From Dehalococcoidia bacterium (lineage in GTDB: Bacteria; Chloroflexota; Dehalococcoidia; UBA6926): DNA of 26,011 bases. Below, one piece after another: positions 7,626 to 14,619 of the stretch (the stretch's first letter is position 1; each line of letters starts with the position of its first letter). The translations under genes were made by a program, and so were the position numbers. The DNA lies in the NCBI GenBank assembly GCA_012271225.1, contig JAAXGS010000137.1, forward strand, positions 1 to 26,011. The letters are read 5' to 3'. The notes beneath the pieces were generated by a model. The model had not been told where the DNA came from. It worked only from the letters and a program-made list of their open reading frames with translations, and searched no databases.

Positions 7626-7649
7626 ATAGCACCGCAATCATGCTATACT
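7626..7649 (+). promoter_or_regulatory. Extended -10 promoter with overlapping inverted repeat, operator candidate of the first toxin-antitoxin pair
   Basis: TGCTATACT (7641-7649) is an extended -10 element (TGn plus TATACT). Its 5' half TGCTAT (7641-7646) is the exact inverse of ATAGCA (7626-7631), with 9 bases between the arms. Ribbon-helix-helix antitoxins of this type repress their own operon by binding such paired half-sites, so the layout fits autoregulation. The antitoxin ATG is 29 bases downstream, with GGAGG at 7667-7671. Confidence 0.55.
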
Positions 7650-7678
7650 GATGTGACGTTGTAGATGGAGGCGTTGCC

Positions 7679-7924
7679 ATGGCCAGCATCACCGTACGGA
7701 ATCTCGAAGACGGGTTGAAACATCGGCTGCGCGTCCGCGCGGCGGAGAACGGCCGCTCGATGGAGGAGGAGGTCCGGGACATCCTGAGAACGGCGCTTTC
7801 TCCCCAACCCATGGATCATGAGAATCTGGCAAGCGCGATTCGCGCCAGGTTTGCCCCCCTGGGTGGTGTCGAGCTTGACCTGCCGCCGCGCACCCCCTTG
7901 CGGACGCCCCCCCTGTTCGACTGA
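7679..7924 (+). CDS. FitA-like/VapB ribbon-helix-helix antitoxin
   Basis: The 81-residue protein opens with MASITVRNLEDGLKHRLRVR and continues AAENGRSMEEEVRDILRTAL. This is the beta-strand plus two-helix pattern of the FitA/StbC ribbon-helix-helix family. The N-terminal 40 residues bind operator DNA as a dimer; the rest (from about residue 45, rich in Pro and Leu) should wrap the toxin and block its active site. GGAGG lies 7 bases before the ATG. The toxin gene follows after 7 bases, the usual antitoxin-first order. An extended -10 with an inverted repeat precedes it. The pair lies just after a run of housekeeping genes and looks like an inserted unit. Confidence 0.9.
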   Translation: MASITVRNLEDGLKHRLRVRAAENGRSMEEEVRDILRTALSPQPMDHENLASAIRARFAPLGGVELDLPPRTPLRTPPLFD

Positions 7925-7931
7925 GACCGCA

Positions 7932-8354
7932 ATGATTATCCTGGACACCAACGTCGTCTCGGAACTGATGCGACCCAACCCCGAGAGCAAAGTTGTGGAT
8001 TGGGTCGCTGCGCAGGCAGTGTCTAACCTGTACCTCTCCTCCGTCAGCGAAGCCGAACTACGGTACGGCATCGAGATCCTGCCGTCGGGAGCAAGGCGAG
8101 ACAGACTGCACAGCGAGGTTGAGGGGATGCTCAGAGAGGACTTTAGCGGGCGCGTCCTTCCCTTTGACAGCGCCGCAACTCAATCTTATGCCGCGATAGC
8201 GGCCGCGCGCAGGGCAGCAGGGCGCCCCATCAATCATGCCGACTGCCAGATAGCCGCCATTGCCCGCAGTCGGGGAGCGTCAGTGGCAACGAGGGACATG
8301 GGCGACTTTCAGGGAAACGGAGTGGACGTGGTCAACCCGTGGTCAACTCCCTGA
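7932..8354 (+). CDS. FitB-like/VapC PIN-domain ribonuclease toxin
   Basis: From the ATG at 7932 the protein has 140 residues, the usual size for a VapC/FitB toxin. PIN domains cleave RNA with a cluster of acidic residues; here they are Asp5 (MIILDTNVVSELM), Glu40/Glu42 (SVSEAELRYG), Asp104 (INHADCQIAAIA) and Asp122 (VATRDMGDF). The C-terminal VDVVNPW matches FitB-type members. The open frame reaches further upstream to 7818 but would then overlap the antitoxin by over 100 bases and add low-quality Pro/Arg-rich sequence, so the 7932 start is preferred. It begins 7 bases after the antitoxin stop. All acidic residues are present, so the toxin appears intact. Confidence 0.92.
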   Translation: MIILDTNVVSELMRPNPESKVVDWVAAQAVSNLYLSSVSEAELRYGIEILPSGARRDRLHSEVEGMLREDFSGRVLPFDSAATQSYAAIAAARRAAGRPINHADCQIAAIARSRGASVATRDMGDFQGNGVDVVNPWSTP

Positions 8355-8461
8355 ACACCATATCGGACATTTCAAGTAATGGACACACTGCCGGCAACTT
8401 CAGCCAGTCTGTTATGACTCAATAAAGGCCCTGCCAACAACGGCGGTGCGATCACGCCGGG

Positions 8462-10408
8462 CTACCAATAGAGAGGGCTGTTTCTGACCCAGTTCAGTTG
8501 ATGGCGCTCAATGAAGGACACGAGTGTCCTGCGGCGGCCGTATGCGTCTGAATAGCCGACGCCGTCCACATCTTCCACGTACTCGAACAGCGGCCACCCC
8601 CACATGACGTTCGCATTCCATGTGAGCCTGTTGGTCTCCAGCAGGTTCCGAAAATTCACTCCTCCCGCGACGTCCACGAATCCATCGACAAACTCATTAT
8701 ATGAGCCGGTTGAGAGGAGCGGATCCGTTGCAGATGCCGCCGGAATGTCTGTTCTGTGTTCGAAGGGGTGATGAAGACCCGCAATGTGATGCAGTAATTC
8801 ATGCAGGGCGGCCAAGGGGTAATGATCATGTGGGTAGCGCGAGGCTATTTCCGGACCGATGAGAAAATGTGTTCCCAAATGGGCAATCTGAAGGGCCGCG
8901 CCGTTGAAGGAACCCCATCCCCCCGGCTCTGTAATCAGAACCAGCGCCTCGTCCGGGGAGCAGAACCGCTCACAGAAATCCCAGTGGCGCGCCTCGTTTC
9001 CCCACACCCAGCTGGAGTTGTTCAGGTGATCGATGCGGTCTATCTGCGTGATCTCCACATTGATGCCGAAGTGTTTGGCCAGTTCAGCCATGCGTTCCAG
9101 GCCGCGGCGAATATCTTCATTCGACTGCAGTGACGCGTTGACCGCCCGCAGGCGCACTCTGTCGTCGGGGTCATTTCGCGTCTTGATGGCAATCGCCGCC
9201 GCCGGGGAGTCCTGTTGCTCGGTGGCATTTGAGGGTACACGCGCCCGGATCGTCCACTCACCGGGCACAACAACTGCCTCGTGAGAGTAATGGAGGTCCG
9301 ACGTCTCCTGTGCCATGGCAACAATGTATTCACCGTGATACCGGAACGAGATGAGGCCGGGCTGCTGCTCCACCTCCTCAAGATCGCTGACAACCAACTG
9401 GATGCTTGCGCCGAGTTCCTCGAGCTCCGCGTGAATAGCCTCTGCCTCGGCGTCGTCTGCGATTCTGAGACGTTTGACAAGAGCGATCCACTCCTTAGTG
9501 AAGACCTCGAAACGAGAGCGCACTACGCGGGCGTTCTCCGCCAACTCCACATGGTCCCTGCCGTTGGGATCAATCAGGGCAAAGCCCTCCCGCACGCCGG
9601 ACATGGCGAGATGGAAAGAACGCGCCCCCTTCGGAACCGTGAACGTTCCCTCCAGTGCAGAAGGATGGGGTGGCCAGCGCTGCGAGATGAACTCCTCACC
9701 AACAAGCTCATTCGCGCAGACGCGCTTTTTCTGGTACGGCTCCGCTCCATGCGGCGTGATATACACGCAGGCGTCAGCCTCCTCAGCCAGGCACGCAGGG
9801 TCTGCAGTGACCACCCCGTTGAGCAGTGTGTAGGCGCCCCTCTCATGGCACAGATCAGCGATGGTGTCCCAGTCATACGTGAATTCAATTTTATAGGGGT
9901 AAATAACGTAATGAATGCCCCAGAACAGTTGTGGGAAGGCCTCTACCAGAACGTCGAAGTTGTACCAGTTGATCCCGTCCCATGTAATCAGGAGATGGCC
10001 TGAGCGCCGTTCCAAAAACCGCTGCCACGGGTGTTCAATAAGCTCGATATCGGACCGCACAATCTGGCCGTCATCAAGGGACGGAAGCGCGTCCTGAATA
10101 CCGAAACGCGGCGCGGGTGTGGGCGTGGCTCTGGGGGTTTGGCGACGCGGCGCCGGTGTGGGCGTTACGGTGGGGGATGGCGTCGGAGAGGCCGTGGGGG
10201 AGAGCGCCAGCGTGGTCGTGGGCGAGGGCACGGGTGCGGCTGTAGGTGAAGGTACGGGCGCGGGTGTGGGCGTGGTCTCCTCAGTGACGCATGCGAGCAT
10301 CAGCGCCATCACGGCGCCCAGAGCAATGATCGCCAAGGCCGCTGTCCGCACAGCCTGAAGCAGGCTGCCCAGGGCGTTTTTGGCCTTCGGCTCCGCTTGG
10401 CGCGGCAT
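8462..10408 (-). CDS. Lipoprotein with metzincin-like HExxHxxxxxH zinc site, function unknown
   Basis: This 648-residue protein has a basic N-terminus, a hydrophobic segment (residues 22-39) and a lipobox ending at Cys40 (LMLAC), so it should be an exported lipoprotein. Residues 46-100 are a Thr/Pro/Ala/Ser linker. The middle contains GTFTVPKGARSFHLAMSG (254-271), ALIDPNG (277-283) and VPGEWTIRARVPS (381-393), resembling beta-sandwich domains found in secreted proteins. Near the C-terminus is HELLHHIAGLHH (536-547). His536, Glu537, His540 and His546 have the metzincin spacing HExxHxxxxxH, though the usual Gly is one place later (Gly544). VMWGW around Met602 could serve as the Met-turn. Six further cysteines (187, 206, 214, 231, 479, 483) may form disulfides. 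I know no named family for the whole protein; a metalloprotease role is inferred. It converges with the PIN toxin gene and is flanked on its other side by a second toxin-antitoxin pair. Confidence 0.85.
   Translation of the reverse strand: MPRQAEPKAKNALGSLLQAVRTAALAIIALGAVMALMLACVTEETTPTPAPVPSPTAAPVPSPTTTLALSPTASPTPSPTVTPTPAPRRQTPRATPTPAPRFGIQDALPSLDDGQIVRSDIELIEHPWQRFLERRSGHLLITWDGINWYNFDVLVEAFPQLFWGIHYVIYPYKIEFTYDWDTIADLCHERGAYTLLNGVVTADPACLAEEADACVYITPHGAEPYQKKRVCANELVGEEFISQRWPPHPSALEGTFTVPKGARSFHLAMSGVREGFALIDPNGRDHVELAENARVVRSRFEVFTKEWIALVKRLRIADDAEAEAIHAELEELGASIQLVVSDLEEVEQQPGLISFRYHGEYIVAMAQETSDLHYSHEAVVVPGEWTIRARVPSNATEQQDSPAAAIAIKTRNDPDDRVRLRAVNASLQSNEDIRRGLERMAELAKHFGINVEITQIDRIDHLNNSSWVWGNEARHWDFCERFCSPDEALVLITEPGGWGSFNGAALQIAHLGTHFLIGPEIASRYPHDHYPLAALHELLHHIAGLHHPFEHRTDIPAASATDPLLSTGSYNEFVDGFVDVAGGVNFRNLLETNRLTWNANVMWGWPLFEYVEDVDGVGYSDAYGRRRTLVSFIERHQLNWVRNSPLYW
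10109..10273 (-). repeat. Low-complexity Thr/Pro/Ala/Ser linker-coding repeat
   Basis: This stretch codes residues 46-100 of the lipoprotein and is built of degenerate units such as PTPAP, PSPT and TPTPAP, visible in DNA as recurring GGTGTGGGCG/GGCGTGGG motifs on the plus strand. Such linkers separate a lipid anchor from a folded domain. Length variation between strains is likely. Confidence 0.8.
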
Positions 10409-10444
10409 ACTAAAATCCCGGTTGGTGTTGCTCCTCTTCTCACT

Positions 10445-10840
10445 CTAGTGTACTGATGGGTTGTCAAACAGGGCGGCGAGAGCCTCGTCAAAGGTCCTGA
10501 TCTCCCTGACGCCGCGCCTGCGGCAACTCGCCAGGTGACACAGGTCCCGGGCCTGCAGGGTGGGGTATTGCTCATGGAGCCGCCGCGCCAGCGTCACATC
10601 CGCCTCCTCCAAAGGCCAAACCTCAACGGACGCGCCTGCCATCAACTCCAGTGCCGCATCGAAGGCGCGCAGCCTGCCCGCGGGTAGATACGCATGGGCA
10701 AGCTCCTGCATAACCTCCGCCGATGTGCACAGCGGCGCGCCATTGTGAATGGCCTCGACGAAGAAGTCCTGGGCGGATGAGCGGAGCGCGTGAGGACGCC
10801 CCACCGCGTACATGAAGACGTTGGTATCGACGAAGATCAC
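10445..10840 (-). CDS. VapC-type PIN-domain ribonuclease toxin
   Basis: The 131-residue protein starts MIFVDTNVFMYAVG, with Asp5 as the first PIN acidic residue. TSAEVMQELAHAY gives Glu42 and Glu46, ARDLCHLASCRRRGV gives Asp99, and IRTFDEAL gives Asp118. This is the acidic set used by PIN ribonucleases. The ATG overlaps the antitoxin stop as ATGA (10837-10840), which couples translation of toxin to antitoxin. It is clearly a different subfamily from the toxin at 7932: the sequence after the first motif and the C-terminus do not resemble each other. It ends 36 bases before the lipoprotein gene on the same strand, so read-through into that gene is possible. Confidence 0.9.
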   Translation of the reverse strand: MIFVDTNVFMYAVGRPHALRSSAQDFFVEAIHNGAPLCTSAEVMQELAHAYLPAGRLRAFDAALELMAGASVEVWPLEEADVTLARRLHEQYPTLQARDLCHLASCRRRGVREIRTFDEALAALFDNPSVH

Positions 10841-11112
10841 GCGGGAGGCGGGAACGCCCCGCGCGACTCATTCATAACGCGCAGGTGCTCGTTCCAATCC
10901 GGCTCTGTCTCCGGCCCGTCCAGCGCCGCGCATGACCGGAAGAAGTCCCGTACGTCATCCGGGGACTCGAACAGCCTGACGCGGCGGCCGGCTTCGAGAC
11001 GCTCATGGGCGGCCGCCCGCATCCAGGCGCTGAAGCTCATGCCCTCTCGCCGCGCCTGGTCAACAAATCGGTCGCGGTCGGCGTCCGACATGACCAACTG
11101 CACCCTCGCCAT
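10837..11112 (-). CDS. VapB-type ribbon-helix-helix antitoxin
   Basis: The 91-residue protein begins MARVQLVMSDADRDRFVDQA and then has MSFSAWMRAAAHERLEAG (about residues 25-42), the strand-helix-helix pattern of a ribbon-helix-helix DNA-binding domain. The acidic C-terminal half (ESPDDVRDFF, ALDGPETEPDWNEH) should bind the PIN toxin encoded next. GGAGG lies a few bases before the ATG. The stop overlaps the toxin start by 4 bases. A perfect inverted repeat at 11134-11152 sits just upstream and is a likely operator. The family assignment rests on pattern rather than strong identity, but the order, overlap and partner support it. Confidence 0.85.
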   Translation of the reverse strand: MARVQLVMSDADRDRFVDQARREGMSFSAWMRAAAHERLEAGRRVRLFESPDDVRDFFRSCAALDGPETEPDWNEHLRVMNESRGAFPPPA

Positions 11113-11133
11113 ATCACCCTCCGATCGAGTCAG

Positions 11134-11152
11134 TGTGTAATCAGGTTACACA
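11134..11152. promoter_or_regulatory. Perfect inverted repeat, operator candidate of the second toxin-antitoxin pair
   Basis: TGTGTAA (11134-11140) and TTACACA (11146-11152) are exact inverse copies separated by 5 bases. The site is 22 bases upstream of the antitoxin ATG, in AT-richer sequence, where an autorepressor would act. It is unrelated in sequence to the operator candidate of the first pair. Confidence 0.55.
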
Positions 11153-11153
11153 T

Positions 11154-11169
11154 GCCCGTGTTCACGGGC
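11154..11169. promoter_or_regulatory. Perfect 16-base palindrome next to the antitoxin operator
   Basis: GCCCGTGTTCACGGGC consists of 7-base perfect arms with a 2-base centre, directly adjacent to the inverted repeat at 11134-11152. It may be a second protein-binding site or a hairpin ending the RRM-protein transcript. No T run follows on the minus strand, so a plain intrinsic terminator is less likely. Confidence 0.4.
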
Positions 11170-11227
11170 AAGGCGTGAAGATGCGAGCCAGTGGTGAAGA
11201 GGGGTAGGGCGCGGTGTTGGTGGGTGG

Positions 11228-11497
11228 TTAGTAGCGCGGGCCGCCTCCGCCCTCCCGGCGGTTGCGCGCCTCATTCACGGTCAACTGCCGCCCCTGATGC
11301 TCTGACCCGTTCAGGGCGGAGATGGCCGCCTCCGCCTCCGACGTATTGGGCATCTCAACGAAGCCGAAGCCGCGGGAGCGCATGGTGTCCCTGTCCGTCA
11401 CCACCTGCGCATCCGCCACCGCTCCGTGCTGCCTGAAGAGATTCTCCAGATCATCGTTCGTTGCCTGAAAGCTGAGATTTCCGACATATATCCTCAT
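11228..11497 (-). CDS. RRM-domain RNA-binding protein
   Basis: From the ATG at 11497 the protein has 89 residues and is almost entirely one RNA recognition motif. RNP2 is IYVGNL (3-8) and RNP1 is RGFGFVEM (about 42-49). The fold continues with AISALNGSEHQGRQLTVNEAR, and a short Gly/Arg-rich tail (RREGGGGPRY) ends it. This is the layout of the single-RRM proteins of cyanobacteria and Chloroflexota, which bind RNA and are often cold-responsive. The open frame extends to 11566, but MRIYVGNLS is the standard beginning and has GGGGAG upstream. A long leader (about 90 bases from the candidate promoter) precedes it, which would suit post-transcriptional control. The RNA target is unknown. Confidence 0.92.
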   Translation of the reverse strand: MRIYVGNLSFQATNDDLENLFRQHGAVADAQVVTDRDTMRSRGFGFVEMPNTSEAEAAISALNGSEHQGRQLTVNEARNRREGGGGPRY

Positions 11498-11595
11498 AAC
11501 GCGGCGCTCCCCTGTGTTCCTTCTGCTGCTGTCCCGGACCACAGTTGACGCTGCTGCGCGTAGCAATCGGACCGCAGTCTCTTGATGAATACCCT

Positions 11596-11601
11596 AGTAT
11601 A
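11596..11601 (-). promoter_or_regulatory. Candidate -10 box (TATACT) of the RRM-protein gene
   Basis: The minus strand reads GGGTATACTAGGG, about 95 bases before the ATG at 11497. The 207-base gap between this gene and the hydrolase gene at 11705 holds no ORF, so an own promoter is expected. The -35 region is not recognisable. Confidence 0.4.
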
Positions 11602-11704
11602 CCCTGCCTGACCCATTCTGGGCAGCCCATCCCGGCCCGTTCTGCTGCGTAAACGCGCGCCGGTGTCCGCCGCGCTCTGAAACCCGCCGGGTTGTGGGGC
11701 CCAC

Positions 11705-12526
11705 CTACGCGGCGCTTGCCTCCCGCAGGAAGGCAAGGATCTCCTGATTGAATCTCTCCGTTGTCTCCACGTTGGGGAAATGCCCCGCGCCGGGGATGAT
11801 GACCAGCCGCGACTGCGAGATGGCGCGATGTATGCGCACAAGCCCGCCGGGCGGCGTGGTGCGGTCCTCATCGCCGCAGATGACGAGCACGGGGCACGCG
11901 ATGCGTCCGAGGTCCGGCGCGATGGGGCGCTGCGACAGCTCCGGGCCGGAGATGCGCACGCCCTCCGCGTAGACCTGCGGCGCGTTGCGCTCCGCCGTCT
12001 CCTGCCTGCGCCGCTCAATGTCGTCGCCATGCTCCGCGATGTACTTATCACCCCAGCCGCGGCGCGGATTGTTGGGCAGCGCGCCGATCCCCTTCTCCCG
12101 CACAGTCGTCAGCATGTCGCCCCAGCCGTCCAGGAACTCCTGTTTGATCTCCGCGGAGGTGTCCTGAATGACCAGGGACAGCGTCTGCTCCGGGTAGTCC
12201 AGCGCGAACTGTTGGGAGACGAGGCCGCCGAGCGAGTGCCCATGAATGTGGGCCGCGCCGATGTCCAGCTCCGTGAGCAACGAGGAGAGGTCCGCGGCGT
12301 GCGTCCAGCGGGAATACGCCCCCTCCGTCACCGGCACGCGCTCTGACTGACCGTAGCCTCGCATGTCCCACAGCAGCAGCTGAAACTCCTGTGAGAACGC
12401 CTCAATCTGCTCTGAGTAGCCCCGTCCGTGGCCGCCCAGCCCGTGCGTCATCACGAACGTGGGGCGTGATGAATCCCCAAAGAGCTCATGGAAGAGCGTC
12501 ACCCCGTTGGCCTTGATGTGCGGCAT
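11705..12526 (-). CDS. Alpha/beta-fold hydrolase
   Basis: The 273-residue protein has the full alpha/beta hydrolase set: the oxyanion-region motif HGLGGHG (28-34), the nucleophile elbow GHSLGG (96-101) with Ser98, the acid in CGDEDRTTP (218-226, Asp221), and the catalytic His249 in GAGHFPN. DMRGYGQSE (54-62) is typical of the esterase/enol-lactonase/ring-cleavage hydrolase group. The substrate cannot be read from sequence. It is the third gene after an FAH-family hydrolase and an LDH2 dehydrogenase, separated from the latter by 14 bases, so it probably acts on an intermediate of the same catabolic route, for example a lactone or C-C bond cleavage product. This pathway role is inference. Confidence 0.9.
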   Translation of the reverse strand: MPHIKANGVTLFHELFGDSSRPTFVMTHGLGGHGRGYSEQIEAFSQEFQLLLWDMRGYGQSERVPVTEGAYSRWTHAADLSSLLTELDIGAAHIHGHSLGGLVSQQFALDYPEQTLSLVIQDTSAEIKQEFLDGWGDMLTTVREKGIGALPNNPRRGWGDKYIAEHGDDIERRRQETAERNAPQVYAEGVRISGPELSQRPIAPDLGRIACPVLVICGDEDRTTPPGGLVRIHRAISQSRLVIIPGAGHFPNVETTERFNQEILAFLREASAA

Positions 12527-12540
12527 GTCCTGTCTCCTCC

Positions 12541-13668
12541 TTATGTGCCTGTTCCGCCGTCACCGTCGTTGTCGCCCGGTTCCCAATCAAATCGCACGTT
12601 CAACCGCTGCGCCACGCTGCGCAGATTCTCCACGGAATCGGGGTACAGCGGTATCCCGCGCGTTCGGTTCTCATGTATTGTCGCGGCCTCGATGTCACCC
12701 GGCGCGCGGACGGCTTCGACGCCGGGCAGCGGCGGCGTGCCGCGCAGCGCGGACAGATAATCGGTCATCGTTTGGCGGAATGCCGCCGGGTCTGTGAACG
12801 CATCGATGCGGAGCGCTCCAAAGAAGTGGGCGGACTGATAGCCGCCGGCCTGCCCGGCGCCCGCGATTGCCAGTCCCGGCCCCATGCCGGAGAGCACGCC
12901 GCAGAGGATGTCCACGATCATCGCGAGTCCGTAGCCCTTGTGCGCGGAGTGCTCCAAATCACTGCCCAGCGGAAGGATGCGGCGCCCGCCCGGCCCCCGC
13001 GCCGGGTCCCGCAGCGGCTGCAGATCATCCGTGAGGCCCCAGCCGATGGGCACGCGCTTGCCCTGCCGATGGTAGGTGTCAAACGTGCCGGCGGAGACGA
13101 CCGATGTTGCGGCGTCAAAGAGGAACGGCGATCCGTCCGCGGTTGGAGCGGCGACGGCGATGGGGTTGGAGCCGAGCCGCGCCTCCGCGCCGCCGGCCGG
13201 CAGCACGATGGGGCCGGTGTTCGTCATGCCGATGCCGATCATGTCATGGCCCAGGGCGCGGGTGGCGTAGACGCCCGCCGCGCCAAAGTGGCGGCTGTTC
13301 GCCACCGTCACCCACCCGGAGCCGCTCTCCCGCGCCTTTGCAATGGCCAGGTCCATCGCGCGGGCGCCCACGCTGAGCCCCAGACCGCCGTCCGCGTCAA
13401 TCGACGCCGTCGAGGGCGTCTCAGCCCGAACGATCCATCGCGGACGCGGATTGATCAGCCCCAACTCCAGTGGGCGCAGGTAGAAGCGGTCGAGCCGGGC
13501 AACGCCGTGGGAGCCGATGCCGCGCAGGTCCGCCTCAATCAGCGTGTTCGCCGCGGTGACCGCGTCATCCGCGGGGACGTTAAGCGCCCTGAACGCGCTC
13601 TCCGTGAATGCGCGGAGGACGGACTCCGGCACGCGAATTGCGGCGGCGTGAACTGCGGATGAAGTCAT
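12541..13668 (-). CDS. Malate/L-lactate/ureidoglycolate dehydrogenase family (LDH2/MDH2)
   Basis: The 375-residue protein belongs to the LDH2 family of NAD(P)-dependent 2-hydroxyacid dehydrogenases, which is unrelated to ordinary lactate dehydrogenase. Family motifs are EADLRGIGSHGVARL (45-59, with His54), DADGGLGLSVGARAM (91-105), VANSRHFGAAGVYA (122-135, His127), SNPIAVAAPT (167-176), FDAATSVVSAG (184-194) and HKGYGLAMIVDILCGVLSG (243-261). The C-terminal tail is acidic and Gly-rich (DNDGDGGTGT). The oxidised product could be pyruvate, oxaloacetate or another 2-keto acid; the exact substrate is not decided by these motifs. It lies between an FAH hydrolase (51 bases upstream) and an alpha/beta hydrolase (14 bases downstream), all on the same strand. 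Confidence 0.93.
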   Translation of the reverse strand: MTSSAVHAAAIRVPESVLRAFTESAFRALNVPADDAVTAANTLIEADLRGIGSHGVARLDRFYLRPLELGLINPRPRWIVRAETPSTASIDADGGLGLSVGARAMDLAIAKARESGSGWVTVANSRHFGAAGVYATRALGHDMIGIGMTNTGPIVLPAGGAEARLGSNPIAVAAPTADGSPFLFDAATSVVSAGTFDTYHRQGKRVPIGWGLTDDLQPLRDPARGPGGRRILPLGSDLEHSAHKGYGLAMIVDILCGVLSGMGPGLAIAGAGQAGGYQSAHFFGALRIDAFTDPAAFRQTMTDYLSALRGTPPLPGVEAVRAPGDIEAATIHENRTRGIPLYPDSVENLRSVAQRLNVRFDWEPGDNDGDGGTGT

Positions 13669-13719
13669 CGTATCGACACGGGCTGCCCGCGCCGGCCGGA
13701 CGGCCTGAACCCCCGCGCG

Positions 13720-14619
13720 CTACGGGCGCGCCTCCCGGACGCGCGTCGCCATGGTCTGATCCACCTCGCGCGGCCATGTGCGCTTGTTCGGGTCCATGAC
13801 GCTGACGCTGAAGGAGCCGATGTCCTGAATCTCAATGCGGCCCGTCTCGCCGTCCTGCAGCGGGCCGATGCCCTGATGGTTCGTTCCCAGCGCGATGACG
13901 TCCCCCGGCAGCAGGGTCATGACGCGCGTTGCCCACTCAATCAACTCCGGAACGGTGTGCTCCAGATCGCTCGTGTTGTAGTCGTGCCGCGCCTGATCGT
14001 CCACCCAGTACTTGATATCCAGCGCGTGCGGGTCCGCGATCTCATCCGCGGTGACAATGCACGGCCCCATGGGCGCGCAGGTGTCATACGATTTCTGGAT
14101 CATGGTCATGCCGGGATTGCGTCCAATGCCGGCTCGGGGCGAGACGTCCATGAAGGCCGTGTAGCCAAAGATGGAGTCCATGGCGTCCGCCTGTGAGATG
14201 TCCTTGCTCCGCTTGCCGATGACCAGCGCCAACTCCGCCTCATGGTGGCAGATGGTGAACGGCGTGTTGGGGAGCACCACGGTGTCCCCCGGCCCGATGA
14301 CGGCCTCCGGCGATTTCAGAAACATGTCGATGGGGAAGGAGTCACGATCCTGCCCCTCTCTGTAGTTGCCGAAGCAGCAGATGAGCTTGCGCGGGCGGGG
14401 CAGCGGCGCGCGAAGCTGCACGGATGACACGGGCACGCCGCGCCCGGAGTCCTCAAGGTCCTCCAGATCATCCCGGACGGAGGCGAAGTCCTCAATCAGG
14501 TTGATCATCACGTCCTCCACGTGAGGCCCCATGTAGTCATCCGCCAGACCGCCCAGGCCGATGACATTGTCCCCAACAAGCAGCCCCGGTCGAAAATCGT
14601 TGTACATTACCAGTTTCAT
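13720..14619 (-). CDS. Fumarylacetoacetate hydrolase (FAH) family protein
   Basis: From the ATG at 14619 the protein has 299 residues. It has an N-terminal strand-rich part, then RKLICCFGNYREG (77-89) and the metal-binding core HHEAELALVIGKRSK (125-139), with Glu127 and Glu129 and the third ligand Asp158 in FMDVSPRAG. LLPGDVIALGTNHQGIGPLQDGE (236-258) and a final IEIQDIGSFS complete the fold. FAH-family enzymes hydrolyse, isomerise or decarboxylate beta-diketo acids produced by ring opening. AGGAGG precedes the ATG; the longer open frame to 14829 lacks support. With the LDH2 enzyme and alpha/beta hydrolase it forms a probable three-gene catabolic operon. The compound degraded is not identifiable here. 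Confidence 0.92.
   Translation of the reverse strand: MKLVMYNDFRPGLLVGDNVIGLGGLADDYMGPHVEDVMINLIEDFASVRDDLEDLEDSGRGVPVSSVQLRAPLPRPRKLICCFGNYREGQDRDSFPIDMFLKSPEAVIGPGDTVVLPNTPFTICHHEAELALVIGKRSKDISQADAMDSIFGYTAFMDVSPRAGIGRNPGMTMIQKSYDTCAPMGPCIVTADEIADPHALDIKYWVDDQARHDYNTSDLEHTVPELIEWATRVMTLLPGDVIALGTNHQGIGPLQDGETGRIEIQDIGSFSVSVMDPNKRTWPREVDQTMATRVREARP

Noticed and set aside
8325..8350. Direct repeat GTGGTCAAC twice at the end of the first PIN toxin gene, as a possible attachment site
   Set aside because: It is explained by coding for VVNPWST, is very short, and no second copy was found at the other end of the accessory segment.
12673..13662. Plus-strand open frame (329 codons) opposite the LDH2 gene
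   Set aside because: Arg/Gly/His-rich with no motif; the opposite frame carries all LDH2 motifs.
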